Assembly: GCF_014837145.1 (NCBI RefSeq)
Contig: NZ_JACYFS010000002.1
Location: 283,024-347,023 of the forward strand
Origin: Chryseobacterium caseinilyticum
GTDB lineage: Bacteria; Bacteroidota; Bacteroidia; Flavobacteriales; Weeksellaceae
DNA length: 64,000 nt
Direction: 5' to 3'
Shown here: positions 1-7,735 of the stretch, piece by piece
How the letters are laid out: each line of letters starts with the position of its first letter
Position numbering within the stretch: the first letter of the stretch is position 1
Translations under genes and position numbers: made by a program
Notes under the pieces: model-generated
Told to the model about the DNA's origin: nothing
What the model saw: only the letters and a program-made list of their open reading frames with translations
Databases searched by the model: none

Positions 1-147
<147 letters not shown>

Positions 148-190
148 ACGAAAACATTCGTCACCCGCTTCTATCTTCCCGCTTTTTCCG

Positions 191-198
191 TAAATTTG
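191..198 (+). promoter_or_regulatory. Bacteroidota -7 element, nitroreductase
   Basis: TAAATTTG matches TAnnTTTG. The ATG follows 5 nt later, so the transcript may be leaderless. No good -33 TTG at the usual spacing. Confidence 0.55.
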
Positions 199-203
199 TC
201 TTC

Positions 204-716
204 ATGAATAAAGCAGAAGTTTTAAAAGAAATCATAGAGCAGAGAAAAAGCATTTTTCCTAAAGATTATGCTGAAACAGAAATCTCACAGGAAATTATTG
301 AAGAAATTCTAAATTCGGGGACGTTTGCTCCCAATCACAAGCGCACAAAACCGTGGCGTTTTAAAATTTTTCAGAGTGAAGAAAAAGCAAAGCTGGCTTT
401 GGAAATGCAGGAAATTTATAAGTCCACGCAGGCTCCGCAGACTTTTCTCGAAAAAAAATATCAGGATATAGGTTTTAAAATCAATAAAGCAGACGCTGTG
501 GTTTCCATCGTTGTCAATTTCAGCGGAATGGTTCCTGAATGGGAAGAAATCGCTGCGGTTTCTATGGCTGTACAGAATATGTATCTTACCTGCACGGCGA
601 ATGGAGTAGGCTGCTACTGGAGTTCACCGAAAATTGTTGATCATTTGAAAGAGTCTTTGACCATTGAGGAAAACCAGAAATGTTTAGGGCTTTTTTATAT
701 GGGCAATTTGGATTAA
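204..716 (+). CDS. nitroreductase family protein, short C-terminus
   Basis: An FMN-dependent nitroreductase of the YdjA-like type, 170 aa. The N-terminal arginine region (EQRKS, about residue 12), the PNHKRTKPW segment typical of the family near residue 43, and the C-terminal core segment LGLFYMGN are visible. Members normally continue about 15-20 residues past this last strand; here the stop comes directly after GNLD and is followed by an octamer repeat. The tail may have been lost through repeat-associated change, though the FMN-binding core looks whole. The substrate cannot be told from sequence. The gene stands alone, with a heptamer array upstream. Confidence 0.85.
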   Translation: MNKAEVLKEIIEQRKSIFPKDYAETEISQEIIEEILNSGTFAPNHKRTKPWRFKIFQSEEKAKLALEMQEIYKSTQAPQTFLEKKYQDIGFKINKADAVVSIVVNFSGMVPEWEEIAAVSMAVQNMYLTCTANGVGCYWSSPKIVDHLKESLTIEENQKCLGLFYMGNLD

Positions 717-1034
717 TTTAACAGTGTAGCAATGTAACAATGTAACAGTGTAGCAATAAATAAGGGCGGAAATTTAGCGGTTTACCAATTTAACAGATTG
801 GGAAATTTTGTGTAGAAGTAAATACTTTTGAATTTAAGCGGGGTAGTGTCATAGCCCTGATGGCAGCGACATCCTTTTGTGTGGCGGACGGAACGGAGAG
901 GAGACCGCCATACAAAAGATACAGCGGACAGCAGGTTCCCGGCTCCTGATGATTTGAAATGGACGATCTGAAATTTGAGATTATATATGTTTTATTATTT
1001 TGAATATTAAATCCTGAATATTGAACTTTTTTCC
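717..1034. other. intergenic region with octamer repeat and dispersed palindromic element
   Basis: No gene is supported here. At 723-757 there are about four 8-bp units of the AATGTAAC/AGTGTAGC type. At 836-963 lies one copy of the hairpin-forming dispersed element described separately. The remainder is AT-rich leader sequence for rpsP. Confidence 0.8.
836..963 (-). repeat. dispersed palindromic element, copy A
   Basis: Read on the minus strand, this matches the copies at 24749-24890 and 50884-50990. Shared blocks are AGGAGC, CCGCTGTATCTTTT, CAAAAGGATG and AGGGCTA. The inner arms (about 870-886 and 907-922) are complementary with few mismatches and would form a stem of about 16 bp. Confidence 0.85.
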
Positions 1035-1042
1035 TATCTTTG
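1035..1042 (+). promoter_or_regulatory. -7 element of rpsP
   Basis: TATCTTTG matches TAnnTTTG and lies about 50 nt upstream of the rpsP ATG. Confidence 0.6.
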
Positions 1043-1090
1043 CACACTTAAATATTTAATCGGGACGAGTTCCCATAAAATTCAAACATT

Positions 1091-1654
1091 ATGTCAGTAA
1101 AAATCAGATTACAAAGACACGGATCTAAAGGGAAACCTTTCTTTCACATCGTAGTTGCAGATTCAAGATCAAGAAGAGATGGTAGATTCATCGAAAAGAT
1201 CGGAACTTACAACCCAATTACTAACCCTGCTACCATTGATTTGAACGTTGATTCTGCTGTAAAGTGGTTAAACAACGGTGCTCAGCCAACTGATACGGCA
1301 AGAGCAATCCTTTCTTACAAAGGTGCACTTTACAAAAAACACTTACAAGGTGGTGTTGCTAAAGGAGCTTTTGACGAGGCTGAAGCTGAGAAGAGATTCA
1401 ATGCTTGGTTGTCTGAAAAAGATGCTAAAGTACAGGGGAAAGTAGAAGGTTTATCTACAGCTAAAGCTGATGCTAAGAAAGCTGCTTTGGAAGCTGAGCA
1501 AAAAGTAAACGATGCAAGAGTAGCTGCTGCTGCACAGGCTGAGGCTGATGCCAAAGCTGCTGAAGAGGCTGCAAACGCTCCTGCAGAAGAAGTTACTGAA
1601 GCTACTGAAGAACCAACTGCTGAGGCAGAAGGAACTGAAGAAACTCAGGCTTAA
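1091..1654 (+). CDS. rpsP: 30S ribosomal protein S16
   Basis: The first 80 or so residues are a standard bS16 core (start [20 protein letters not shown], then [15 protein letters not shown]). bS16 helps assemble the 30S body domain. The protein is 187 aa, about twice the size of most S16 proteins, because of a tail from about residue 100 that is rich in Ala, Glu and Lys and probably helical or disordered. Long tails of this kind are common in Bacteroidota. rimM follows 106 bp downstream with its own promoter after a strong terminator, so the S16-RimM pairing is kept but transcription is probably partly uncoupled. Confidence 0.97.
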   Translation: MSVKIRLQRHGSKGKPFFHIVVADSRSRRDGRFIEKIGTYNPITNPATIDLNVDSAVKWLNNGAQPTDTARAILSYKGALYKKHLQGGVAKGAFDEAEAEKRFNAWLSEKDAKVQGKVEGLSTAKADAKKAALEAEQKVNDARVAAAAQAEADAKAAEEAANAPAEEVTEATEEPTAEAEGTEETQA

Positions 1655-1675
1655 GTCTTTTAAAAGATACAAACT

Positions 1676-1706
1676 AAAGGCACGATTTTTTCGTGTCTTT
1701 TTTTTT
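1676..1706 (+). terminator. terminator after rpsP
   Basis: A 10-bp stem (AAAGGCACGA with TCGTGTCTTT, one G-U pair) is followed by a run of T. Confidence 0.9.
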
Positions 1707-1748
1707 AAATTTAAACCGTCATGGTTTTTTAAAACTTTGAAGGTTTCT

Positions 1749-1756
1749 TATATTTG
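1749..1756 (+). promoter_or_regulatory. -7 element of rimM
   Basis: TATATTTG, with the ATG 4 nt downstream. This suggests a leaderless transcript starting at or next to the start codon. Confidence 0.6.
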
Positions 1757-1760
1757 CACT

Positions 1761-2303
1761 ATGAAAAAAGAAGATTGTTACTTACTAGGAAAGATCACAC
1801 GCAGACACGGTCTTGCCGGAAATGTAATTCTTAAATTAGATACAGACCAGCCTGAACTTTACAAAAAACTGGATTCTATTTTTGTGGAAATCAACGGTTT
1901 GCTGGTTCCTTTTTTTGTGGAAAAAACTTCATTCAGTAAGCTTGATGCACTGAATATTGCTTTTAAAAATTCTTCTGAAGCCTTAGTGGATCAGTCTTTA
2001 GGAAAGAATGTTTATCTTCCTCTGACGACTTTGCCGAAGCTTACCGGAAAACAGTTTTACTACCACGAAATTATCGGCTACGAAATTTTTGATGAGCATG
2101 ATAAAAGCTGTGGTATCATCCGTTCTGTGAATGATCAGACGGCGCAAAATTATTTTGTGACCAATCTTGAGGGTAAAGAAGTGGTGATTCCATTAATCAA
2201 AGACTGGATTCTTGAGGTTGACCGTGAGGAAAGAACGATCAAAATGCAGCTTCCTGAGGGATTGATTGATGTGTTTTTGGTGCCTTCGAAAAAGGATGAG
2301 TAG
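1761..2303 (+). CDS. rimM: ribosome maturation factor RimM
   Basis: A 180-aa protein with the RimM layout: an N-terminal beta-barrel beginning CYLLGKITRRHGLAGNV, and a C-terminal PRC-barrel-like half with the conserved ending VVIPLIKDWILEVDREERTI and a final LPEGL. It acts in late maturation of the 30S head domain. I chose the ATG at 1761 because homology begins there. The reading frame stays open upstream into rpsP, but that part is a shadow of rpsP in another frame and is cut off by the terminator at 1676-1706. The gene sits next to rpsP as in many bacteria. Confidence 0.95.
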   Translation: MKKEDCYLLGKITRRHGLAGNVILKLDTDQPELYKKLDSIFVEINGLLVPFFVEKTSFSKLDALNIAFKNSSEALVDQSLGKNVYLPLTTLPKLTGKQFYYHEIIGYEIFDEHDKSCGIIRSVNDQTAQNYFVTNLEGKEVVIPLIKDWILEVDREERTIKMQLPEGLIDVFLVPSKKDE

Positions 2304-2327
2304 TTTATCTCATAAAAATTTATACAG

Positions 2328-2354
2328 AAAAAGTTGGCCTTGGTGCCAACTTTT
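2328..2354. terminator. bidirectional terminator
   Basis: Perfect stem AAAAGTTGGC/GCCAACTTTT with a 6-nt loop, between the convergent rimM and GlcG-like genes. A-rich on one side and T-rich on the other, so it can serve both strands. Confidence 0.85.
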
Positions 2355-2367
2355 CTAATTTTATTTT

Positions 2368-2769
2368 CTAAGAAACAGCTTCTGCTCCTGCAGTTGCAAC
2401 CTCGTGATCATCATCCACTGTGCTTCCGCTTACACCGATGGCTCCGATGATTTTTCCTGATGCGTCTTTGATTAAAACTCCGCCGGGAAAACTGATCAAT
2501 CCGTTATTCGAATGTTCGATGTTGTACAGAGGCTGTCCGGGTTGAGATAATTTTCCGATTTCACCGCTGTTCATATTAAAATATCTTGCGGTTTTGGCTT
2601 TCTTTTGCGCAATATCGATGGAGCCTAGCCACGCATCATCCATTTTTGCGAATGCTACAAGATTTACACCGCTGTCTACGACGGCGATATTCATTTTTAC
2701 TCCTAATTCTTTCGATTTTTCAAGGGCGGCTTCAATGGCTTTTTGAGCCTGTTCTAATGTAATGTTCAT
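2368..2769 (-). CDS. GlcG/HbpS-like heme-binding family protein (DUF336)
   Basis: A 133-aa cytosolic protein of the GlcG/HbpS (DUF336) family. The N-terminal helix [19 protein letters not shown], the central strands with [14 protein letters not shown] and MDDAW, and the C-terminal glycine-rich stretch [18 protein letters not shown] are characteristic. Some members bind heme or act in redox or cobalamin-linked processes; the role here is unknown. I chose the start at 2769 because family homology begins there; an upstream ATG at 2835 would add a non-homologous tail. The gene appears monocistronic. Confidence 0.88.
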   Translation of the reverse strand: MNITLEQAQKAIEAALEKSKELGVKMNIAVVDSGVNLVAFAKMDDAWLGSIDIAQKKAKTARYFNMNSGEIGKLSQPGQPLYNIEHSNNGLISFPGGVLIKDASGKIIGAIGVSGSTVDDDHEVATAGAEAVS

Positions 2770-2850
2770 ATAATTTGGATTTGATAGTTTTGTAAATCTA
2801 CACAAAATCGTGCCGATTAATGAGAATATTATCAATTACTATATTAAATT

Positions 2851-3783
2851 TCAGATTTTTAGTTTTTCAACCAAATCATCAATCTGCTGATACATTTTAT
2901 TAAAGAATATTTTACGGTCACGGTTTCCGGAAGTGCTCAGGGATTTTGAGTTTTTGATCTGATGCTCAAAATAATTGTACGTTTCACTGCAGGTTTTTAT
3001 GTCATTAATCAGAATATATCCGAAAGTATTTAAAGGCATTGCGAGAAGTGAGTTTTTAGGATGGCAGAAAAAAATATCGTTGGAAAGCTGCATCAGTTCA
3101 TTTTCGTAAATCTGATATTTTGGGTTGGTATCGGTTTTCTTTTCAATGTATTCAATGACTTCCTTTACTTCATTCAGGATAATTCCGGCTTCATTTTTAA
3201 GTAAAAGTCTCGTGTCGAAGTAAAAAGAAATTTGCTGAAGGATGCTGGAAATCGTCGTGTCATTCCAAATCTCAATGACGTTTTGCTCTTCGTATTTTCT
3301 GCGAAGTTCTTTTGTATTTAAATTAAAGTTGGGTGGCGAAAATTCTAAGAAGGGAACGAAAAACTGTTTTGCATTCAAAAGATTCATCCATACATAAATT
3401 TTAAATCTTGAAAGTAAAGTATCTGAAAGCGTGTAGAAAAACGGAATATCTTTCGCCGAATAGTAAATTTTCATCTCATCTGAAAGCGGAAGCCTGTCAA
3501 AAACATTCAGATTATTTTGGAAAAATGACTGTAAATCATCTGTTGAAATGACAGGAGTCGTTTTTTGCACCACTAGTTGATTTTCTGAATTGAGAAATTC
3601 ATTAAGTGAAATCTGATAGTATTTTGCCAGTTCCAAAGCTTCTTCAAAACTGAATTTTGCTTTGAGCGAAGTTCTTCTATGCGCCGCATCGTAGCTGATG
3701 TTGAGGATATTGGCAATTTCATCATTCAGAGATTTGTCCCCGATTTTCTTTCTGATCTGTGTCAGCAAAACTTCCTGATGCAT
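2851..3783 (-). CDS. XRE-type transcriptional regulator
   Basis: A 310-aa protein. Residues of about 4-60 form a helix-turn-helix (LLTQIRKKIGDKSLND, then ILNISYDAAHRR), followed by a long region of about 250 aa without a recognised domain, rich in aromatic residues. This one-HTH-plus-large-C-terminal plan is common in Flavobacteriia, and its ligand is unknown. The start at 3783 is preferred over an in-frame ATG at 3834 because a TACATTTG promoter box (3800-3807) lies between them. It diverges from the lipoprotein operon starting at 3889, so it could regulate that operon or itself. Confidence 0.8.
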   Translation of the reverse strand: MHQEVLLTQIRKKIGDKSLNDEIANILNISYDAAHRRTSLKAKFSFEEALELAKYYQISLNEFLNSENQLVVQKTTPVISTDDLQSFFQNNLNVFDRLPLSDEMKIYYSAKDIPFFYTLSDTLLSRFKIYVWMNLLNAKQFFVPFLEFSPPNFNLNTKELRRKYEEQNVIEIWNDTTISSILQQISFYFDTRLLLKNEAGIILNEVKEVIEYIEKKTDTNPKYQIYENELMQLSNDIFFCHPKNSLLAMPLNTFGYILINDIKTCSETYNYFEHQIKNSKSLSTSGNRDRKIFFNKMYQQIDDLVEKLKI

Positions 3784-3799
3784 ATTTTTGCGATTTTCA

Positions 3800-3807
3800 C
3801 AAATGTA
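3800..3807 (-). promoter_or_regulatory. -7 element of the XRE regulator gene
   Basis: TACATTTG on the minus strand, 16 nt before the chosen ATG. It decides the start codon, since the upstream ATG at 3834 would lie before the promoter. Confidence 0.55.
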
Positions 3808-3856
3808 GAGATTTATTTTAATTTTTTTTCGCATTCGGGTGAGATTGTTCTGTGGG

Positions 3857-3864
3857 TAGCTTTG
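3857..3864 (+). promoter_or_regulatory. -7 element of the lipoprotein operon
   Basis: TAGCTTTG, 24 nt upstream of the ATG at 3889; diverges from the regulator promoter at 3800-3807. Confidence 0.5.
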
Positions 3865-3888
3865 AATTATAATTTTAAAAGAACAGTC

Positions 3889-4443
3889 ATGAAAAATCTA
3901 ATTTTTTATTTAAGCTTATCGCTCCTGTCAGTGAGCTGTGCAGGTTTTAAAAATATTCATCCTGCGGAATCTGTTATCGGAAAAAATGTTGTTGATAACA
4001 TTGATGGAACGTATCGAAATCTGCCTTCTTCAGGAAATGGTTTTTACGTACAAGCGCTCACTGATGTTTTTGACCGGAATACTAATATGTTCAGTTGGAA
4101 AGAGAAATATGTAGGAGAACACACAAAAGTTAAACTGCAAATGATAAATAATAAAAGACTTAATGTTATGATTTTTCAGGATGAAAAAATATTATTCAAT
4201 AAAAATCTGAGGGTAAAGTTGAAAAACGACGGATACTTGCATTTAAAAGAAAAAAGATTAATGATTGACGGAATTCCTCTGGTTTTGGGAGGTTGGAATA
4301 TTCAAAAATCCAGATTAAGAATTGATGAGAGTAACAATTTGATTGTGGAAAGTAAATATTTCTTTTGCAACGGTTTTGCGGTTGTAATGAGCGATTGGAA
4401 AACACTTCATTATACTTTAACTTTTGAAAAGCAGAAACCATGA
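3889..4443 (+). CDS. hypothetical lipoprotein
   Basis: A 184-aa protein that I do not recognise. A lipoprotein signal peptide is clear (MKNLIFYLSLSLLSVSC, lipid-modified Cys at about residue 17). The mature part is about 165 aa, beta-rich and hydrophilic, with no transmembrane segment. It probably sits on the inner or outer membrane facing the periplasm. Its stop overlaps the start of the next gene (ATGA), so the two are translationally coupled. An ATG further upstream in frame would place the start inside the divergent regulator gene and is rejected. Confidence 0.75.
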   Translation: MKNLIFYLSLSLLSVSCAGFKNIHPAESVIGKNVVDNIDGTYRNLPSSGNGFYVQALTDVFDRNTNMFSWKEKYVGEHTKVKLQMINNKRLNVMIFQDEKILFNKNLRVKLKNDGYLHLKEKRLMIDGIPLVLGGWNIQKSRLRIDESNNLIVESKYFFCNGFAVVMSDWKTLHYTLTFEKQKP

Positions 4444-4907
4444 AAAGTCTGATAGTATGCATTGCTGTTTTCTTTTCAATATCACTCAAATCCCAGTTGG
4501 GAAATGAAAAAGACTGGAAGATCATAGGAATAATTATGTGCACAAGACTGGAGGCTACCTCAATTGATAACAAAGCTTTTTTATCGTTTGGTCCTAAAAT
4601 CCCGATTAATGAGAATAATTATGTGAGTTTGCGGGGGCATTTTAATTGGTGGGATGTTCCCGGAAAGAAATTCATAGTAATTCCCGAACTGGACTATTTC
4701 CGGAAAATAGGTTCGTTTTCGGACGATTCAATCACAAACTTGTACCTGGGTGCAGGGATTACTCCAAATGCAGTGTCTCCAAAAGTCGGCATTAATTTCA
4801 TCCATCTTTTTTCAGCTGAATTCGGTTACAATTTCGAATACAACACATATAAACATTTTGCTAGCGCAGGTTTTAGATTTTCAATCGGAATCAATCTCGT
4901 GCTTTAA
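4440..4907 (+). CDS. hypothetical exported beta-barrel-like protein
   Basis: A 155-aa protein with a signal peptide (MKSLIVCIAVFFSISLKSQ). The mature part alternates hydrophobic and polar residues in short strands with Gly and aromatic residues (for example NLYLGAGITPNAVSPKVGIN and FASAGFRFSIGINLVL) and ends in a hydrophobic strand, as small outer-membrane barrels do. No family is recognised. It overlaps the preceding lipoprotein gene by 4 bp and precedes the CDP-alcohol phosphotransferase by 16 bp, so the three probably form one operon. Confidence 0.7.
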   Translation: MKSLIVCIAVFFSISLKSQLGNEKDWKIIGIIMCTRLEATSIDNKAFLSFGPKIPINENNYVSLRGHFNWWDVPGKKFIVIPELDYFRKIGSFSDDSITNLYLGAGITPNAVSPKVGINFIHLFSAEFGYNFEYNTYKHFASAGFRFSIGINLVL

Positions 4908-4923
4908 TTTTTAAAATTTTATT

Positions 4924-5523
4924 ATGAAAACAATACCTTATTTACTAATCGCCACACGGTTTCTATTCTCTCCAATTATTTTTAGTTTGGCTTATTTTAA
5001 CGGAGAAAAATCCCAATTTGTAATTTTAGCTTTGATGTTTATAGGATTACTGACAGACATTTTCGACGGAATCATTGCCAGAAAAGTTGGTGTTTCATCA
5101 GAAAAATTAAGACGGCTCGACAGTCAGGTAGATTTAGTATTCTGGCTTTCCATAGGTTTTGCAGCGTATTATCTAAATTCTGATTTAATTAAATCTGAAT
5201 GGAAAAGTGTTTTGCTTATTCTGATTATGGAAACACTTTGCTATATCGTCAGCTGGATCAAATTTGGAAAGGAAACCTGCACGCACGCCTGGCTCTCAAA
5301 ATTGTGGGGACTGAGTTTACTGCTGGCTTTCACTTATCTCATCGGTTTTCAGAAGGCAGGTTGGGCATTTGATCTGACGGTAATTCTCGGTTTTATTTCT
5401 CATCTGGATGTTATTCTGATTATTTTTATCCTTCCAAAATGGCAGTACGATATTCCGAGTTCATTCCATGCCTGGAGAATCCGTAAGGGAAAACAACGCA
5501 AAAAATCAGTATTTTTAAACTGA
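4924..5523 (+). CDS. CDP-alcohol phosphatidyltransferase family protein
   Basis: A 199-aa membrane enzyme of the CDP-alcohol phosphotransferase family, which transfers a phosphatidyl group from CDP-diacylglycerol or a similar donor to an alcohol. The signature carries D45, D48-G49, A52-R53, D66 and D70, the metal and CMP-binding residues. The conserved second glycine of the signature (expected at residue 62) is Leu. About five or six hydrophobic segments are visible. The acceptor alcohol cannot be assigned; the neighbouring lipoprotein and barrel-like protein suggest an envelope lipid role, which is inference. Confidence 0.85.
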   Translation: MKTIPYLLIATRFLFSPIIFSLAYFNGEKSQFVILALMFIGLLTDIFDGIIARKVGVSSEKLRRLDSQVDLVFWLSIGFAAYYLNSDLIKSEWKSVLLILIMETLCYIVSWIKFGKETCTHAWLSKLWGLSLLLAFTYLIGFQKAGWAFDLTVILGFISHLDVILIIFILPKWQYDIPSSFHAWRIRKGKQRKKSVFLN

Positions 5524-5597
5524 ATCTGATTTAAATTTAAATAATTGATATTCTTTTTAAATAAACGGCGTAAACTTTAATTTGCGCTGTTTTTTTG

Positions 5598-5605
5598 TAA
5601 CTTTG
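5598..5605 (+). promoter_or_regulatory. -7 element of asnS
   Basis: TAACTTTG, about 40 nt before the asnS ATG. Confidence 0.6.
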
Positions 5606-5645
5606 CAAACATTAAATTTTCAGACAAAAATTTTATCATCAACAA

Positions 5646-7094
5646 ATGAAAAAGCAAACGATTAAAGAAGTCCTACAAGACTACAAAAAAGTATTACATC
5701 ATGACATTACAGTTTACGGTTGGGTAAGAGCCTTCCGTTCAAACCGCTTCATTGCACTTAATGATGGTTCTACGATTAATAATTTGCAAATTGTTGTTGA
5801 TTTCGAAAATTTTGACGAAGAGATCATTAATAAAATCAGCACTGCTTCTTCACTAAAAGTTGTGGGAGAGGTGGTTGAAAGCCAGGGAGCCGGACAGACC
5901 GTGGAAATCATTGCTAAAAAGATTATTATTCTTGGAGATAACTTTACTGAGGAGAGAGATAAAACAATCCTGCAGCCGAAGAAACATTCACTTGAAGTGT
6001 TGAGAGAGCAGGCTCATTTGAGATTCAGAACTAATCTCTTTGGGGCGGTTTTCAGAGTTCGTCACGCCGTGAGTTTTGCAATTCACTCATTTTTCAATAA
6101 AAACCAGTTTTTCTACATCAATACGCCGATCGTTACCGGAGCTGATGCAGAGGGAGCTGGCGAAATGTTCGGCGTAACCAACTTTGATTTAAATAACATT
6201 CCGAGAGACGAGCAGGGTGATATCGATTTTGCACAGGATTTCTTTGGGAAGAAAACCAACTTAACGGTTTCTGGACAACTTGAAGGCGAAACTGCAGCAA
6301 TGGGATTGGGAAGAATTTATACGTTCGGACCGACTTTCCGTGCAGAAAATTCAAATACAACCCGTCACTTAGCAGAATTCTGGATGATTGAGCCGGAAGT
6401 TGCTTTCAATAATCTCGAAGACAACATTGACCTGGCAGAAGATTTCCTGAAATATGTGATTCAGTATGTTTTAGATAACTGCAAAGACGATCTTGAATTC
6501 TTAGACAAGCGTTTTGAAGAAGAGCAAAAAACAAAACCTGAAAAAGAAAGAGCTAAAGAAGGTCTTATCGAAAAGCTGGAAAATGTAATCGCAAAACGTT
6601 TCAAAAGAGTTTCTTACACCGAAGCGATTGAGATTTTATTAAACTCAAAAGAAAATAAAAAAGGAAAATTTGCATTCCCAATCGAAGAGTGGGGTGCAGA
6701 TCTGCAGTCTGAGCACGAAAGATTCTTGGTAGAAAAACATTTTGAATGTCCGGTAGTATTGTTTGATTATCCGAAAGAAATCAAGGCATTTTACATGAAA
6801 CTGAATGATGACAACAAAACCGTAGCTGCAATGGATGTACTTTTCCCTGGAATCGGCGAAATTATTGGTGGTTCTGAAAGAGAAGCGAGATTAGACGTTC
6901 TAAAAACCAAAATGGCAGATATGCACGTAGACGAGCACGAACTTTGGTGGTACTTGGATACCAGAAGATTCGGGTCTGTTCCGCACGCAGGTTTCGGTCT
7001 TGGACTGGAAAGGCTGGTGCTTTTCGTGACAGGAATGACCAACATCAGAGACGTAATTCCTTTCCCGAGAACTCCGAAGAATGCAGAGTTTTAA
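5646..7094 (+). CDS. asnS: asparaginyl-tRNA synthetase
   Basis: A 482-aa class IIb aminoacyl-tRNA synthetase that charges tRNA-Asn. An OB-fold anticodon-binding domain covers about residues 15-105 ([20 protein letters not shown]). The catalytic core holds motif 2 ([20 protein letters not shown]) and motif 3 ([16 protein letters not shown]). Length fits bacterial AsnRS (about 465), with a modest insertion near residues 185-200 and a charged insertion near 285-320. The presence of AsnRS suggests direct charging rather than sole dependence on transamidation. A terminator follows, so it appears monocistronic. Confidence 0.97.
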   Translation: MKKQTIKEVLQDYKKVLHHDITVYGWVRAFRSNRFIALNDGSTINNLQIVVDFENFDEEIINKISTASSLKVVGEVVESQGAGQTVEIIAKKIIILGDNFTEERDKTILQPKKHSLEVLREQAHLRFRTNLFGAVFRVRHAVSFAIHSFFNKNQFFYINTPIVTGADAEGAGEMFGVTNFDLNNIPRDEQGDIDFAQDFFGKKTNLTVSGQLEGETAAMGLGRIYTFGPTFRAENSNTTRHLAEFWMIEPEVAFNNLEDNIDLAEDFLKYVIQYVLDNCKDDLEFLDKRFEEEQKTKPEKERAKEGLIEKLENVIAKRFKRVSYTEAIEILLNSKENKKGKFAFPIEEWGADLQSEHERFLVEKHFECPVVLFDYPKEIKAFYMKLNDDNKTVAAMDVLFPGIGEIIGGSEREARLDVLKTKMADMHVDEHELWWYLDTRRFGSVPHAGFGLGLERLVLFVTGMTNIRDVIPFPRTPKNAEF

Positions 7095-7117
7095 ATTCAA
7101 ATAAAATTATATTTAGA

Positions 7118-7150
7118 ACCGCTGAAGATCATTGATTTTCGGCGGTTTTT
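7118..7150. terminator. terminator between asnS and convergent gene
   Basis: Stem ACCGCTGAA against TTCGGCGGT (imperfect in the inner pairs), followed by TTTTT; just at the end of the convergent gene. Confidence 0.75.
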
Positions 7151-7499
7151 AATTTTCTCCCAAATTTTCAATTTCAGAATTTTTAAACTGATGAGTATGT
7201 TGAAATTTAATTTTCAGATATCTGTAGTAAATAAATGCTGATGAAAACCCCGCAAAAAATGACGCAATATGGATGATGAAAATGTTTTCTATAATGATTT
7301 CTCTTGGATCAAATGAATCGCTGAAATTCATTGTGAGATATGAAATTAAGAAAGTTGCCAAAAATTTCAGACCGAAAAAAAGCAGCAACGCAATAAAGAT
7401 AGGAAGTCCTCTTTTTTCCTGATACCGGTCGCAGAGATTTCCGAAAACTACAAAGATTATAATAAAAGGTATGAGATAAAAAATGCCCAATAGTAACAT
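7149..7499 (-). CDS. hypothetical small membrane protein
   Basis: A 116-aa protein with three predicted transmembrane helices (about residues 2-22, 32-55 and 74-95) and a polar C-terminal tail. No family is recognised. It converges on asnS and shares the terminator region. Nothing in the sequence gives a function. Confidence 0.6.
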   Translation of the reverse strand: MLLLGIFYLIPFIIIFVVFGNLCDRYQEKRGLPIFIALLLFFGLKFLATFLISYLTMNFSDSFDPREIIIENIFIIHIASFFAGFSSAFIYYRYLKIKFQHTHQFKNSEIENLGEN

Positions 7500-7585
7500 A
7501 ATATTTTTTATTAAATATAAATAAATTATTTCCGCAAAATTTATTTTACCGACTTAAACTCAAAAATACAATGAATTTTTTACAG

Positions 7586-7620
7586 AAAAAAGCCCTAACG
7601 ACGTATCGTTAAAGCTTTTA
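7586..7620. other. hairpin upstream of rpoN
   Basis: Stem TAACGA/TCGTTA with loop CGTA, extended after a 2-nt bulge by AAAAGC/GCTTTT. It has no T-tract on the plus strand but has one on the minus strand. It lies in the 236-bp gap before rpoN; role unknown. Confidence 0.6.
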
Positions 7621-7735
7621 AAGTTCCTAATAGTTTATTATGCTGTCTTTACATCAAAAATCGTGCTAAAATTATTTTTTGTCGAATTTTTTTTATAAAT
7701 TCGTAGAATAACATTTACATACACCAGATAATAAT

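Noticed and set aside
790-1047. An 85-codon frame on the minus strand upstream of rpsP
   Set aside because: It is formed by the dispersed palindromic element and simple sequence; nothing supports expression.
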